Assembly: GCA_964407525.1 (NCBI GenBank)
Contig: CAYOWC010000052.1
Location: 1-21,296, forward strand
Origin: DUZB01 sp964407525
Lineage (GTDB): Bacteria; Desulfobacterota; DSM-4660; Desulfatiglandales; Desulfatiglandaceae
Reading direction: 5' to 3'
DNA length: 21,296 bases
Within the stretch, counting starts at the first letter, position 1. Each line of letters starts with the position of its first letter. The position numbers were made by a program, and so were the translations under genes. The notes under the pieces were generated by a model. The model worked only from the letters and a program-made list of their open reading frames with translations, did not search any database and was not told where the DNA came from. Positions 9,201-17,700 of this stretch are shown piece by piece.

Positions 9201-9440
9201 ATGGAGATCGGCCGCATCGGCATTGGTGAATATTTCGGAGAGATGGCCATCCTGGAAGAGGCCCCTCGATCCGCCACCATTCAAACCACGAGTTCGTCCC
9301 GTTTTCTGGTCTTGCAGAAACGAGATTTCATACAGATTGCTGAGGAGCATCCTAAGATCGCCCTCCACATCTGCACGGTTTTGAGCGCACGAATACGAAA
9401 TCTTCACCAGAAGATCAAAGAGTTGGAAAAAGCGGTCTGA
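6207..9440 (+). CDS. ATP/ADP-translocase-like (NTT) membrane domain fused to HEAT-like repeats and a cyclic-nucleotide-binding domain
   Basis: A 1077-residue inner-membrane protein with three parts. Residues 1 to about 430 form a 12-helix-like membrane domain resembling nucleotide transporters of the plastid/Chlamydia NTT family (FWNMANDLFNTRQSKRIF, then PLISAGGVIGAILGS). Residues about 440-930 are repeated short helical pairs of HEAT type (for example DRVRLAALAALHIQGDP, PEISAKAMEMIQNS, PRRRANSIEALGNVV). Residues about 935-1060 are a cAMP/cGMP-binding fold beginning VFEGLDVSKL, with the phosphate-binding cassette GEYFGEMAIL at 1007-1016 followed by PRSAT at 1020-1024, including the phosphate-binding arginine. 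The tail (RIRNLHQKIKELEKAV) looks coiled. GAGGTGA just before the ATG supports the start. Transport substrate and ligand are unknown; coupling of a nucleotide signal to transport or scaffold function is inference. It closes the K+ operon. Confidence 0.85.
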   Translation: MYRLLRKWLNLYEEETALFLWVALLLFVIHVGNILFTNTAETAFLKRYGVQYLPIMYMINAVVTFFIMGVLTGIMARMPDSRLLSYMLVGSGTVVGVLRFAIPLGWDLLYPVLFLLKSQLEVLLALVFWNMANDLFNTRQSKRIFPLISAGGVIGAILGSFATSPLAKLITLDNLLLAYFVLSLVAAAVVHRMGHLYPTLLVRDQAAEKKGKGKLRTNIVQEFRKILPLMKESTLIQVLIALSLMANIVITIINYQFNFAVNQNYATEGGMIRFFAVFRGFLNSISLVILLFVGKLYGKWGIPVALMIHPFNYVIAFLALLFRFDIYSAMYARISTNVFRTAINTPAMAILMGLFHPSQRAVVRPFLRGTVVRIGTLVGSGLILFLGDLFHPRYLSIIALVCMGVWLAYDFILKRHYSRILLDLISKNMIDLKSLAPGEAVRIFRDKKMQAKLLESFLNSRGKDCLWYGKLLRDQDVPGFDDAVLTVLKREDDRTRVGLLEFLSARSGKEAIPIFRDLADSVEPQLLLAMAKAANRFPPEISRDWNLEGFQSVSSPEIRGYFLAGLYGNAPEKYLEVISSFLRSKKPQERWAGVIASGESGNGAFVGALREMLAAEKELDILCALFRSLWQLKDPQHNDAVLPYLSHPSDRVRLAALAALHIQGDPCLVRVIALMGDATPEISAKAMEMIQNSDYQNPLVLVESLSFPGQRVREGLFKVLAELNVKDLDVYRFARLQVEKSYGCLAISDRLRRLPQSPRRDILMDHLEQEKNSTVENILRVLSIQDASGQMRILWRGFSSGDPRRRANSIEALGNVVTPALGRILVPLLEEMPAEDQLKIGNRHFTLPDPRVGHGALFLQLLAKGDWITSVLTLSLMATEGPGDLTIHSLVPFTRSENPHIRRMAATVQRVWAPGVETGEEEDRGIDFIERIFQLRKIAVFEGLDVSKLAAIGSMVGEVVYSKGVAVFREGEPGEALFLIVEGEVSVSKSRPSKRDPGMEIGRIGIGEYFGEMAILEEAPRSATIQTTSSSRFLVLQKRDFIQIAEEHPKIALHICTVLSARIRNLHQKIKELEKAV

Positions 9441-9631
9441 CGTGTCAGCGCCCGCTCCGTCACAAATCCGAGGTCTATTTGAATCCAGGCACGAAGAGAT
9501 AGCTGTTGGGCAAACGGATTGTTCAACGGTGCTGAGTGGTTTCTTGGCAAACACGTTTTCATATGGTAAATCAAAACGTATGTTGAAGCTCAACATCGAT
9601 CGTATATGACACAAGATATAAGGAGGTTCTG
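9441..9631. other. 191-base gap before the LOG-family gene with a small hairpin
   Basis: No coding frame is evident on the plus strand. ATGTTGA (9580-9586) and TCAACAT (9590-9596) form a 7-bp stem with a 3-base loop, 25 bases before the AGGAGG at 9621-9626. Neither a U-tract nor a clear promoter is visible. The gap is long enough to hold an own promoter for the downstream gene, so the LOG-family gene may be a separate transcript. Confidence 0.4.
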
Positions 9632-10525
9632 ATGATTTCAAAGAGACCCGAACATAGCCCTTTTCCATCAGCCAATGAGGATGCGGAATCCGCAAAATTG
9701 TATGTAGAATGTCCCCAAACCCGCCTTCCCAACTACCGGCTGGCTTTTCAGGATAACGATTTTCTGTTGCGGGATGAATTGCGTCCGGTTCGGCTGCAAC
9801 TGGAATTGATGAAGCCCGAACTGGCCCAGGCGGAAAACGGTATCGCTTCCACCATTGTGATTTTTGGAAGCGCGCGAACCCTGAGCCCCGAAGCGGCCTC
9901 TGAAAAACTGACTGAGTCCAGGAAAGCGTTGAAGCAGGATCCTGGAAATCAAAACCTGCAACGTAAACTGACAAGGGCCGAACACGCCCTTCAAAGCAGC
10001 CGTTATTATGAGGAAGCTCGTCGCCTTGCCCGTTTGGTTTCCCAGAAATATGAAGGAAAGGGTGAGCCATTGCACCATGTGATTGCTACCGGCGGAGGCG
10101 GGGGCATCATGGAGGCTGCAAACAGGGGGGCTCATGAAGTGGGCGGAAAGAGCCTGGGTCTCAACATCGTGCTTCCTTTTGAACAGCGTCCCAATCCTTA
10201 TATTACACCGGAACTGAGTTTTCAGTTTCATTATTTCGCCATCCGAAAGATGCATTTCCTCATGCGCGCCAAGGCGCTGATCGTGTTTCCCGGGGGCTAC
10301 GGCACCCTGGATGAATTTTTTGAAACCCTCACCCTGGTTCAGACCCGGAAGATCAAACCCATCCCCATTGTTTTGTTTGGAAAAGGGTTCTGGGAACGGT
10401 TGATCGATTTCCCAATGATGGCGGAAGAAGGGGTTATTTCACTTGAGGACGTCTCTCTTTTCCACTACGTGGAAACCGCTGAGGAGGCGTTCGGGATTAT
10501 TCAGGCCCATAGCCGAAGTAAATAA
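9632..10525 (+). CDS. LOG-family protein (TIGR00730-type Rossmann-fold nucleotide phosphoribohydrolase-like)
   Basis: A 297-residue cytoplasmic protein. It shows GSAR at 79-82, GGGGGIMEAANRGAHE from 154, and the family signature PGGYGTLDEFFE from 220, where PGGxGT and the following Glu228 form the active site. Characterised members release ribose 5-phosphate from nucleoside 5'-monophosphates (cytokinin activation in plants and actinobacteria); bacterial relatives act on AMP-like substrates and were long mislabelled lysine decarboxylase. GLNIVLPFEQ and the FHYFAIRKMHFL helix are typical of the long subgroup. Between GSAR and SRYYEEARRLA is an approximately 40-residue charged helical insertion (about 83-125), making it longer than the common 190-residue LOG. 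AGGAGG at 9621-9626 fixes the start. Substrate in this organism is unknown. Confidence 0.9.
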   Translation: MISKRPEHSPFPSANEDAESAKLYVECPQTRLPNYRLAFQDNDFLLRDELRPVRLQLELMKPELAQAENGIASTIVIFGSARTLSPEAASEKLTESRKALKQDPGNQNLQRKLTRAEHALQSSRYYEEARRLARLVSQKYEGKGEPLHHVIATGGGGGIMEAANRGAHEVGGKSLGLNIVLPFEQRPNPYITPELSFQFHYFAIRKMHFLMRAKALIVFPGGYGTLDEFFETLTLVQTRKIKPIPIVLFGKGFWERLIDFPMMAEEGVISLEDVSLFHYVETAEEAFGIIQAHSRSK

Positions 10526-10532
10526 TGATTGG

Positions 10533-10596
10533 GCATCCTTCATCCATAAGTTCACGCTTTTTAGTGTAACCTACTTTTGAGCTATATGAAGGATGC
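10533..10596. repeat. 11-bp perfect inverted repeat with a folded 42-base loop
   Basis: GCATCCTTCAT at 10533-10543 is the exact reverse complement of ATGAAGGATGC at 10586-10596. Within the 42-base loop, GTTCAC and GTGTAAC can form an inner hairpin with one bulged base. The element fills most of the gap between the LOG gene stop (10525) and the channel gene start (10647). It may be a bidirectional terminator, an mRNA-end stabiliser or a structured leader of the channel gene; no U-tract follows directly. The repeat is seen, its role is inferred. Confidence 0.6.
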
Positions 10597-10634
10597 GCCC
10601 GGATGGAATATTTTTTCCCTTTGAGGCTGCGAAC

Positions 10635-10640
10635 AGGAGG
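10635..10640 (+). promoter_or_regulatory. Ribosome-binding site that fixes the channel gene start
   Basis: AGGAGG lies 6 bases before the ATG at 10647. The same frame is open to an ATG at 10593, but that start overlaps the inverted-repeat arm and would put 18 residues in front of an obvious signal peptide (MMIQRIVPLGIFFTLLLFPS). The start at 10647 is preferred. Confidence 0.88.
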
Positions 10641-10646
10641 TCTTCC

Positions 10647-11732
10647 ATGATGATTCAGAGAATAGTCCCTTTGGGTATCTTTTTTACCCTATTGCTTTTT
10701 CCGTCATTTGCCGCATCGGAAACGGCGAAAGACGGCCAAGAAACCCTGGTGGTGGGCACCAAGGTGGTGGCGCCTTTCGTAATGAAGACAAAAACCGGGG
10801 AATGGACGGGCATCAGCATCGATTTATGGAAGGAGATCGCATCCGCCCTTGGATTGTCCTATGAATTTAAGGAACTCGATCTTCAGGGGATCCTGGCGGG
10901 AGTGGCGGACGGTTCCCTGGATGCCGCCGTTGCTGCGCTGACCGTCACTTCGGAACGGGAGGAACTATTTGATTTCACCCACCCTTTCTATACCTCAGGT
11001 CTGGGTATTGCGGTCAGTGGGCAGAAGGGGAGTCCCTGGTGGTCGGTTTTAAGGAAATTCCTGTCCCTGGCCTTTTTCAAGGTGGTGACCACCCTTGCCC
11101 TTGTGCTTCTGGGGGTGGGGGCCCTGGTGTGGTGGTTTGAGCGAAAACGAAATCCGGCTCAGTTCGGCCGGGGGACCGCACGGGGCGTCGGGTCCGGGTT
11201 CTGGTGGTCCGCAGTGACCATGACCACGGTGGGATACGGCGACAAGGCGCCTGTGACGCCCGCGGGACGGCTGGTGGCGCTCATCTGGATGTTCGTTTCC
11301 ATTATTGTTATTTCAACTTTTACTGCGGCCATTACCTCCTCCCTCACGGTCAGCAAACTGGGTACGGCGGTTCAGGGACCCCAGGACCTGGTCAACGTTC
11401 GAGTGGGGTCCATTCCGAATACCACCAGCGCCGCTTATCTCGTGGAAGCCCGCATATCCTTTCAGCAATTTTCATCGGCGGAAGAAGGTCTTGAGGCCTT
11501 GGGCCGAGGCAAGGTCGATGCTTTCGTATACGACGCTCCCGTCCTTCGATATCTGGTCAACAAGGATTATCCCGGCATCTTGACGGTCCTTTCCCAGACC
11601 TTTGAAAAACAGAATTACGGCTTCGCACTGCCCCACGGCAGCCCTCTGCGGGAATCCGTGAATCGGGTGCTTCTCAAAAAAGTAAGGGGCAGCGCGTGGC
11701 AGGATCTGCTGTACCGGTACCTGGGGAGATAG
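10647..11732 (+). CDS. GluR0-like ligand-gated potassium channel (bacterial ionotropic glutamate receptor type)
   Basis: A 361-residue inner-membrane protein. In order: a signal peptide (about 1-22), solute-binding lobe S1 (about 30-125, VVGTKVVAPFVM, then DAAVAALTVTSEREELFDFT with the Arg that binds the ligand carboxylate in this fold), helix M1 (about 135-160), a pore loop with TVGYGD at residues 194-199, helix M2 (LIWMFVSIIVISTFTAAITS), and lobe S2 (about 235-361, VRVGSIPNTTSAAYLV and DAFVYDAP, whose Asp contacts the amino group in amino-acid binders). S1-M1-P-M2-S2 with a K+-type filter is the architecture of Synechocystis GluR0: periplasmic amino acid binding opens a tetrameric K+ pore. 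Ligand identity is not predictable here. It ends 13 bases from the convergent ndvB stop. Family call is strong; selectivity follows from the filter. Confidence 0.93.
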   Translation: MMIQRIVPLGIFFTLLLFPSFAASETAKDGQETLVVGTKVVAPFVMKTKTGEWTGISIDLWKEIASALGLSYEFKELDLQGILAGVADGSLDAAVAALTVTSEREELFDFTHPFYTSGLGIAVSGQKGSPWWSVLRKFLSLAFFKVVTTLALVLLGVGALVWWFERKRNPAQFGRGTARGVGSGFWWSAVTMTTVGYGDKAPVTPAGRLVALIWMFVSIIVISTFTAAITSSLTVSKLGTAVQGPQDLVNVRVGSIPNTTSAAYLVEARISFQQFSSAEEGLEALGRGKVDAFVYDAPVLRYLVNKDYPGILTVLSQTFEKQNYGFALPHGSPLRESVNRVLLKKVRGSAWQDLLYRYLGR

Positions 11733-11745
11733 CAGTCGTGCCCCT

Positions 11746-14700
11746 TCAGACCGTCTCACCGGCGGCCGGCTCTTCACCGGTCCCCAGCCGGACCTGCACT
11801 CGATGCTTGATCAGCCCCTCCTCGAGAGGTATAACACGGTCCTCCAGCCGCCGGCCGTCCATCTCTACCCATGCCACGCCCTGTTCCACGCCCTCAGGAT
11901 TCTCGATGGTGATCTCGTAGACGGCCTTTTCCCGGCGATAGGTCACGGAAACCCGTTCCCAGCTCGAGGGCAGCACCGGATCAACGGTGAGCCGTTCACC
12001 GCGAACAGTGAGGCCGATCACCTCTTCGATCCACACGCGGTACATCCAGCTCGCCGACCCGGTATACCAGGTCCACCCGCCGCGTCCGATATGTCCGTCC
12101 AGTCGGTAGACATCTGCGGCTAGGACATAGGGCTCCACCACATAGCGTGCCACATCCTCGGGCGCTCGCGCGTGTTCGATAGGATTGAGGAGACGAAGCA
12201 GCGTGCTCGCCCGGTTACCATCGCCCTGTCGGGCTAGGGCCATCGCCAGCCACAGCGCCCCATGGGTGTACTGGCCACCGTTTTCTCGGACCCCCGGAGG
12301 ATACCCCTTGATGTAACCCGGATACACCGGAGCTTTATCGAAGGGCGGCGTGAAGAGGAGCACCAGCCGTTCGTCTTCACGCACCAGTTGCTCCCAGGCC
12401 GCGGCAATTGCCTGCTCCGAGCGAGCCTGGTCGGCCGCTCCGCTGATGACAGCCCACGACTGAGGCAGCGAATCGATACGCGCCTCCTCGCACGTTGCCG
12501 AACCGAGGGGTGTCTGATCGTCGAAGTAGGCGCGCCGGTACCACGATCCGTCCCAGGCGTGTTTCTCAACGGCCGCCGCGAGCTCGCTTGCCTGTTCCCG
12601 GTAGATCTCGGCATCCTCTGACTTCCCGTAACGTTCAGCGAGATCACCAAACGGCGTGAGAACACTGATGAGGAACCAGGCGAGCCACACGCTCTCACCC
12701 TGACCGTTCACACCGACACGGTTCATACCGTCGTTCCAGTCGCCGCTGCCGATGAGAGGCAAACCGTGGGGACCGTGCGTGAGCCCGCGTTTTATGGCCA
12801 GGCGGCAATGCTCGTAGAGGGAACCGCGTTCTTTGGTCACCGTCGGGGACAAAAATATCTCGTGCTCGTCGGCTTCCAGCGGCCGTGCGTCCAGAAAGGG
12901 GATCTGCGTATTTAAAATCTCCATGTCTCCCGTAAAACGCACATAGTGTTCGACGGCAAAGGGCAACCAAAGGAGATCGTCGGAACAGCGGGAGCGTATG
13001 CCGACCCCCGTGGGCGGATGCCACCAGTGCTGAACGTCCCCCTCCCGGAATTGCCTCCCTGCAGCCCGGATGATATGTTCCCGTGCAAGCCGGGGGGCGG
13101 CGTGGAGGAGCGCCAGCACATCCTGCAGCTGGTCGCGAAATCCGAAGGCACCGCCCGACTGGTAGAAGCCCGATCGGCCCCAGATGCGACAGCTCAGAGA
13201 CTGGTAAAGAAGCCACCGGTTCAGGAGCAGATTCACCGACAGCTCGGGGGTTTCCACCTGCACCGTACCGAGAAGCGTGTCCCACCATGCCTGTGTACGG
13301 TTCAGGGCTTCCTCAACGGCGCCAAAGGAACGGTACTTGGCAATCACCGCCCGCGCCTCCTCGAGGCTTGGAGCTTCACCAAGCAGGAAGGTCACTTCGG
13401 TCTCCTGTCCCGGCGCCAAATCTACCTTGATCTGGAGCGCCGCGCAGGCATCAAGCCCCGCTCCGGTGCGACCCGACAGCCACACTCGCTTCATGGCGGA
13501 TGGATCGGCCACGCTGCCGTTGCGCCCGAGGAACTCGATCCGATCGGTCGTACCCGTATGGGGCGCCGGCGTGAGGGCAGCAAAAGCGACGTGGTCGCCG
13601 TATGCGGGATGAAAGCGGTTGTAAGCCAAAATTGCACGCGATTGGGCATCATACTCGGTTACTATGTGTAGTTGCGTATTTTCGCGGTGATCCCCGAGGG
13701 TCCATTCAGCGTAAAACGTCACGGAAAGCCGCTTGAGCCTGTGGCCGTCGTTCCGGAGCCGCAACCGCTTCAGACAGACCGGGTCGCCGCCTGTTTCGTC
13801 CGTCGGAACGAAGACCGCTAATTCCTGCTCCACGGCGTGGCTGTTGTGCTCGAAAACCGTGTACCCCGCGCCGTGCCGCACGCGGTATGCGTCGACCTCG
13901 CGAATCGGGAGTGGCGTGGGCGACCAAAAGGTGCCGCTCTCCTCATCTCGGATATAAACGGCCTCCGATGGTGGATCGCTTACGGCGTCGTTGGACCAAC
14001 CGGTGAGCCTGTTCTGCTGGCTGTTGCCGTACCACGTGAAGCCCGAACCCGACTCGCTCACCAGTGTGCCGAAGGCGGCATTGGCGATCACGTTCACCCA
14101 GGGCGCCGGACACCAGGTATCGGGGCCCAGATAGATGACGTATTCTCTTCCATCCGGCGTGAATCCGCCTAAACCATTGAAATAGGAGAGTTCCATGAAT
14201 GGGAGGGGCGCCGAAGGTTCCTCCTCCATGTACTGCGTCTCGAGGAGCGCGGGCAGACCGAACTCGTCCGTCGGTATGGCGAGTTGCTGTGCCAGTGATC
14301 CCCTCGCCGCCACGAGCGTCACGTGGGCAGCGGTCAGAAGGAGCGTCACGTCCTCCTCGGGGATCTGATCCATGGTGAGCAGATAGACCCCGCCCGAAAT
14401 GTCGACACCCGTGTGCACGGAGTGGCCCTTGATCAAGTGATTGAGTTGCTCGTTGAGGGGCTGGTCGTAGCTGCTGGACTCCTCGTTGAGAATGACCAGA
14501 TCAACCTTCAGCCCATGTAGGTGCCAATAGGTATGGGCCTGGAGCACCTGTCTGATCAGTCTGATGTCGCGCGCCTCGCCAATGGTGACAACACAAATAG
14601 GATTGTCCCCAGAGATCCCGTAGGGCCATAGACGGGATTGGCCCAACCGATTCTGCTTCAATTGTTCGCTGGACGGGCGCAGCTGTCGCGATGGATAGAT

Positions 14701-17700
14701 TAATAAGTCCACAAGCTGCCGGAAGCGGCGGACCTCGTCCGCCTGAACGCGGAGATGCCGGAGCTCAAGTTGGGCGTGGCTCCAGGCAAGATCGATCTGA
14801 CGCTCCACAGTATGGGCATCGGTGTACTTCTCCACCAGGGCGAGAACCTCGTCGCGCGTGCGCGCGGCGCCGAGGATCAGGGAGAATTCGATCCGTTGGC
14901 CAGGTTTCAGTGTCAGGGTTCGGCGAAGACTGAAGATCGGATCCAGCACGTGCCCGGCGCTGTTTGAAAGGTCCCCGTGCAGCGCCGCGGGATTTTCCGT
15001 CGTACCTCCCCGTCCCAGGAAGCGCCGCCGGTCCGTCTCGAACTGAATTTCTTCGCCGTTCGGCGCCGGTTCGGTCAAGAGGTGGCACACCCATACGGGC
15101 GGCTCTTCCGGCTCACGAAGACGCCGGCTCGCCACAAGCGCCCCGCGCTCGCGGATTGCCTCTGTTTCGATGAAGAGCTTGTTGAAAGCCGGGTGCTGCC
15201 GATCGGCGGTATGGGGCGCGAGGGCCAATTCCACGTAACTGGTGATTTCCAGGTTTCGCACGCGGTCGGACCGGTTGATCAGGGAGATACGCCGGATTTC
15301 CACATCGTCTTCAGGAGCCACGACGATGACTGTTTCCGTTTCGATACCATCGTCGGAGCGCCGGATATCTGTCCGATCCGCGGAAAAGCTGACTGAGTAG
15401 TTCTCCATGGAGCCACGGACTGGCTGATAGGCATTGCTCCAGGCGCGATCCGTGTCCCTGTCTCGGAGGTAGCAGAAGGCGCCCCATGCGTCAAGGGTGC
15501 CGTCGGCCCGCCAACGCGTTAACTCGAACCCTTCCCATCGGCTGTAACCGCCTCCCGCACCGGTTACCATGAGGCTATAGCGCCCGTTCGAGAGGAGCTG
15601 TGCCCACGGGTTCGGGGTATGGGGGGTGTGGAAGGTGCTGGTGGACGGAGCGATCTCGTCGTGGGTTATGCGGGAGGGGCTGCGTTCCCTCAGGGGCTCA
15701 TGATAGAGCGGCGGTGAAACGGGAATACGCTCATAGAGCAGCGGCTCTGTGGCTCTGACCCGCGCGTCTGCGTGAAACCGCCGCTTCATGGCGCCCTCGT
15801 GCAAGAAGTTGTCCAGCGCCAGGAATCCCATCGCCTGGTGGTGAACCATGTAGGCGTGGACGATCACCCCGCGCTCACCCTCCCGTTGGCGCTGCCGGCT
15901 GAAATCAACGGCCTCAAAGAAACCATACTCGCCGTATAGTCCAAGCCTCTCCAACGCTTCGAGATTGTCAACAGCCCCCTCGGGATCCATGGAAAGGGCC
16001 AGCATCGTGGCATAGGGGGCCACGACCAACTCATCCTCCAGCCCTCGTTTGAGCCCCAGTCCCGGCACGCCGAAGGCCTGATACTGGTAGGTCTTGTTGG
16101 CATCCAGATCGCTGTAAGCAGATTCGGAAATTCCCCAGGGCACACCCAATCGGCGGCCATATTCCTGCTGCGCCCTGACCGCTTCGCGGCAGGCGTTGTG
16201 GAGGAGCGAATTATCGAAATTTTGCTGGAAGATGAGGGGCATGAGGTACTCGAACATGCTGCCACTCCAGCTGAGCAGAACGCGCCGGCGCCTCGCCGAC
16301 CCGTAGGGCCGGGACATGGCGAGCCAGTGTTTCGTGGGAACATCCCCCCGCGCGATCGCCAGGTAGCTGGCAAGGCGGGCCTCACTGGCAAGCAAATCGT
16401 AGTAAGAGCCGTCCATACGCTGGTTACTGACGTTGTACCCGACAGCGAAGAGTCGACGGTCTGCGTCATACAGGAACTTCATGCTCATGCCATCGGCCAG
16501 GGCGCGGCACTCACCAAGCACCTCTTCCTGCCGCTCGATCATCTCACCGGCAAACCACTGTGCCTTCTCCATGATTTCAACCAGTCCCCGGGCGTTTTCT
16601 CCGAGCATGTCGGGGAGTTCACCGGCCTTCTCGACGGCCCGGCTCAGATCCCTCAGGCCCGGCGCCTCGCCCGTCGCCAGAGCACGTAGCGACGGAATTC
16701 GGGCGAGCGCACGATCACGCGCCGCCGTCGCTTCCGGTCCGAGCTCCGCCAAGAGACCATCCACCCCGTCGGCGAGCAAATCGACCCAGGAGAAATAGCG
16801 ATCGATGATCGTGACCCAGGCGGCCACCTCCAGCTCGAGTTGCTCGGCCCAGTAAAGCACCTCCCCCGTAGCGGGTTTCCCTTCACGCAGTGCATCGGCA
16901 AGGAGAGATGCAGGGGCAACGGACAGGCGAATGCAGCGAATCATCTCCGTCAGATCCTCCGGCGGATCGGTAAGATGCTCTTGGAGGATCGTGAGGACAT
17001 GGCTGTGCTCGCTCAAACGGTCCGCCTCCCTGAGCGCTGTGCGCAGCACTCCGAAGGTATCGCGGATGCCGTGCAAGGCCTGTGGCCCCAATAGCGGTTT
17101 ATCGACCACCTCGCGCATCCCTTCGTTAAGGGTCCAGAGACACCCCAGCAGGTTGCCGCTGTCGACGGTCGAAACGTAACGCGGCTCCAGGGGTTCGAGG
17201 GTGCGGATGTCATACCAGTTCAGGAGGTGGCCGTTGTAGCGCTGCAGAGCCTTAACGGTCTTCAGGCTCTGGAGCATGCGGCCGATCATCTCGTCCACCG
17301 TCAGATAGCCGAAGTCGTGTGCTCCTAGCGCACTGAGCAGCCACAAACCGATGTTCGTCGGACTCGTACGCATGGCGAGCACACGGCCGTGTGAAACCTG
17401 GAAATTGTCGGGAGGTAGCCAGGAGGTGTCGGGACCCACGAAATCGGCGAAGTAACGCCAGGTCTGCCGGGCCGTCCGCCTGAGCCGCTTTTCACGGGGC
17501 GCAGAGATGACGGCCCCTGGTGAAAACGAGGTAGCTCGTGCTTTCAAGATAACGCTAACCAGTGGTGAAAGCACCCACAAGATGAGAAAAGGTGCAGCGA
17601 CGAGCAGGCTTCCCGGCCGCACGAACCAGAGCACAACGGTCAGACAGACGGAAAGGACGCTTATTGAAAGCATCTGAAGGAAGAAGCTCCGGGCTTGGGC

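Noticed and set aside
9437..9448. Near-palindrome CTGACGTGTCAG at the end of the translocase gene
   Set aside because: Five-base arms, overlapping the stop codon, with no U-tract; too short to call a terminator or operator.
8781..10070. 429-codon open frame on the minus strand across the end of the translocase gene, the gap and the start of the LOG gene
   Set aside because: It is antisense to two well-supported genes, has no recognisable domain and an irregular composition rich in Pro, Arg and Ser. Its length is explained by the codon use of the opposite strand.
10593..10646. Longer start for the ligand-gated channel
   Set aside because: It would hide the signal peptide behind 18 residues; AGGAGG at 10635-10640 serves the ATG at 10647.
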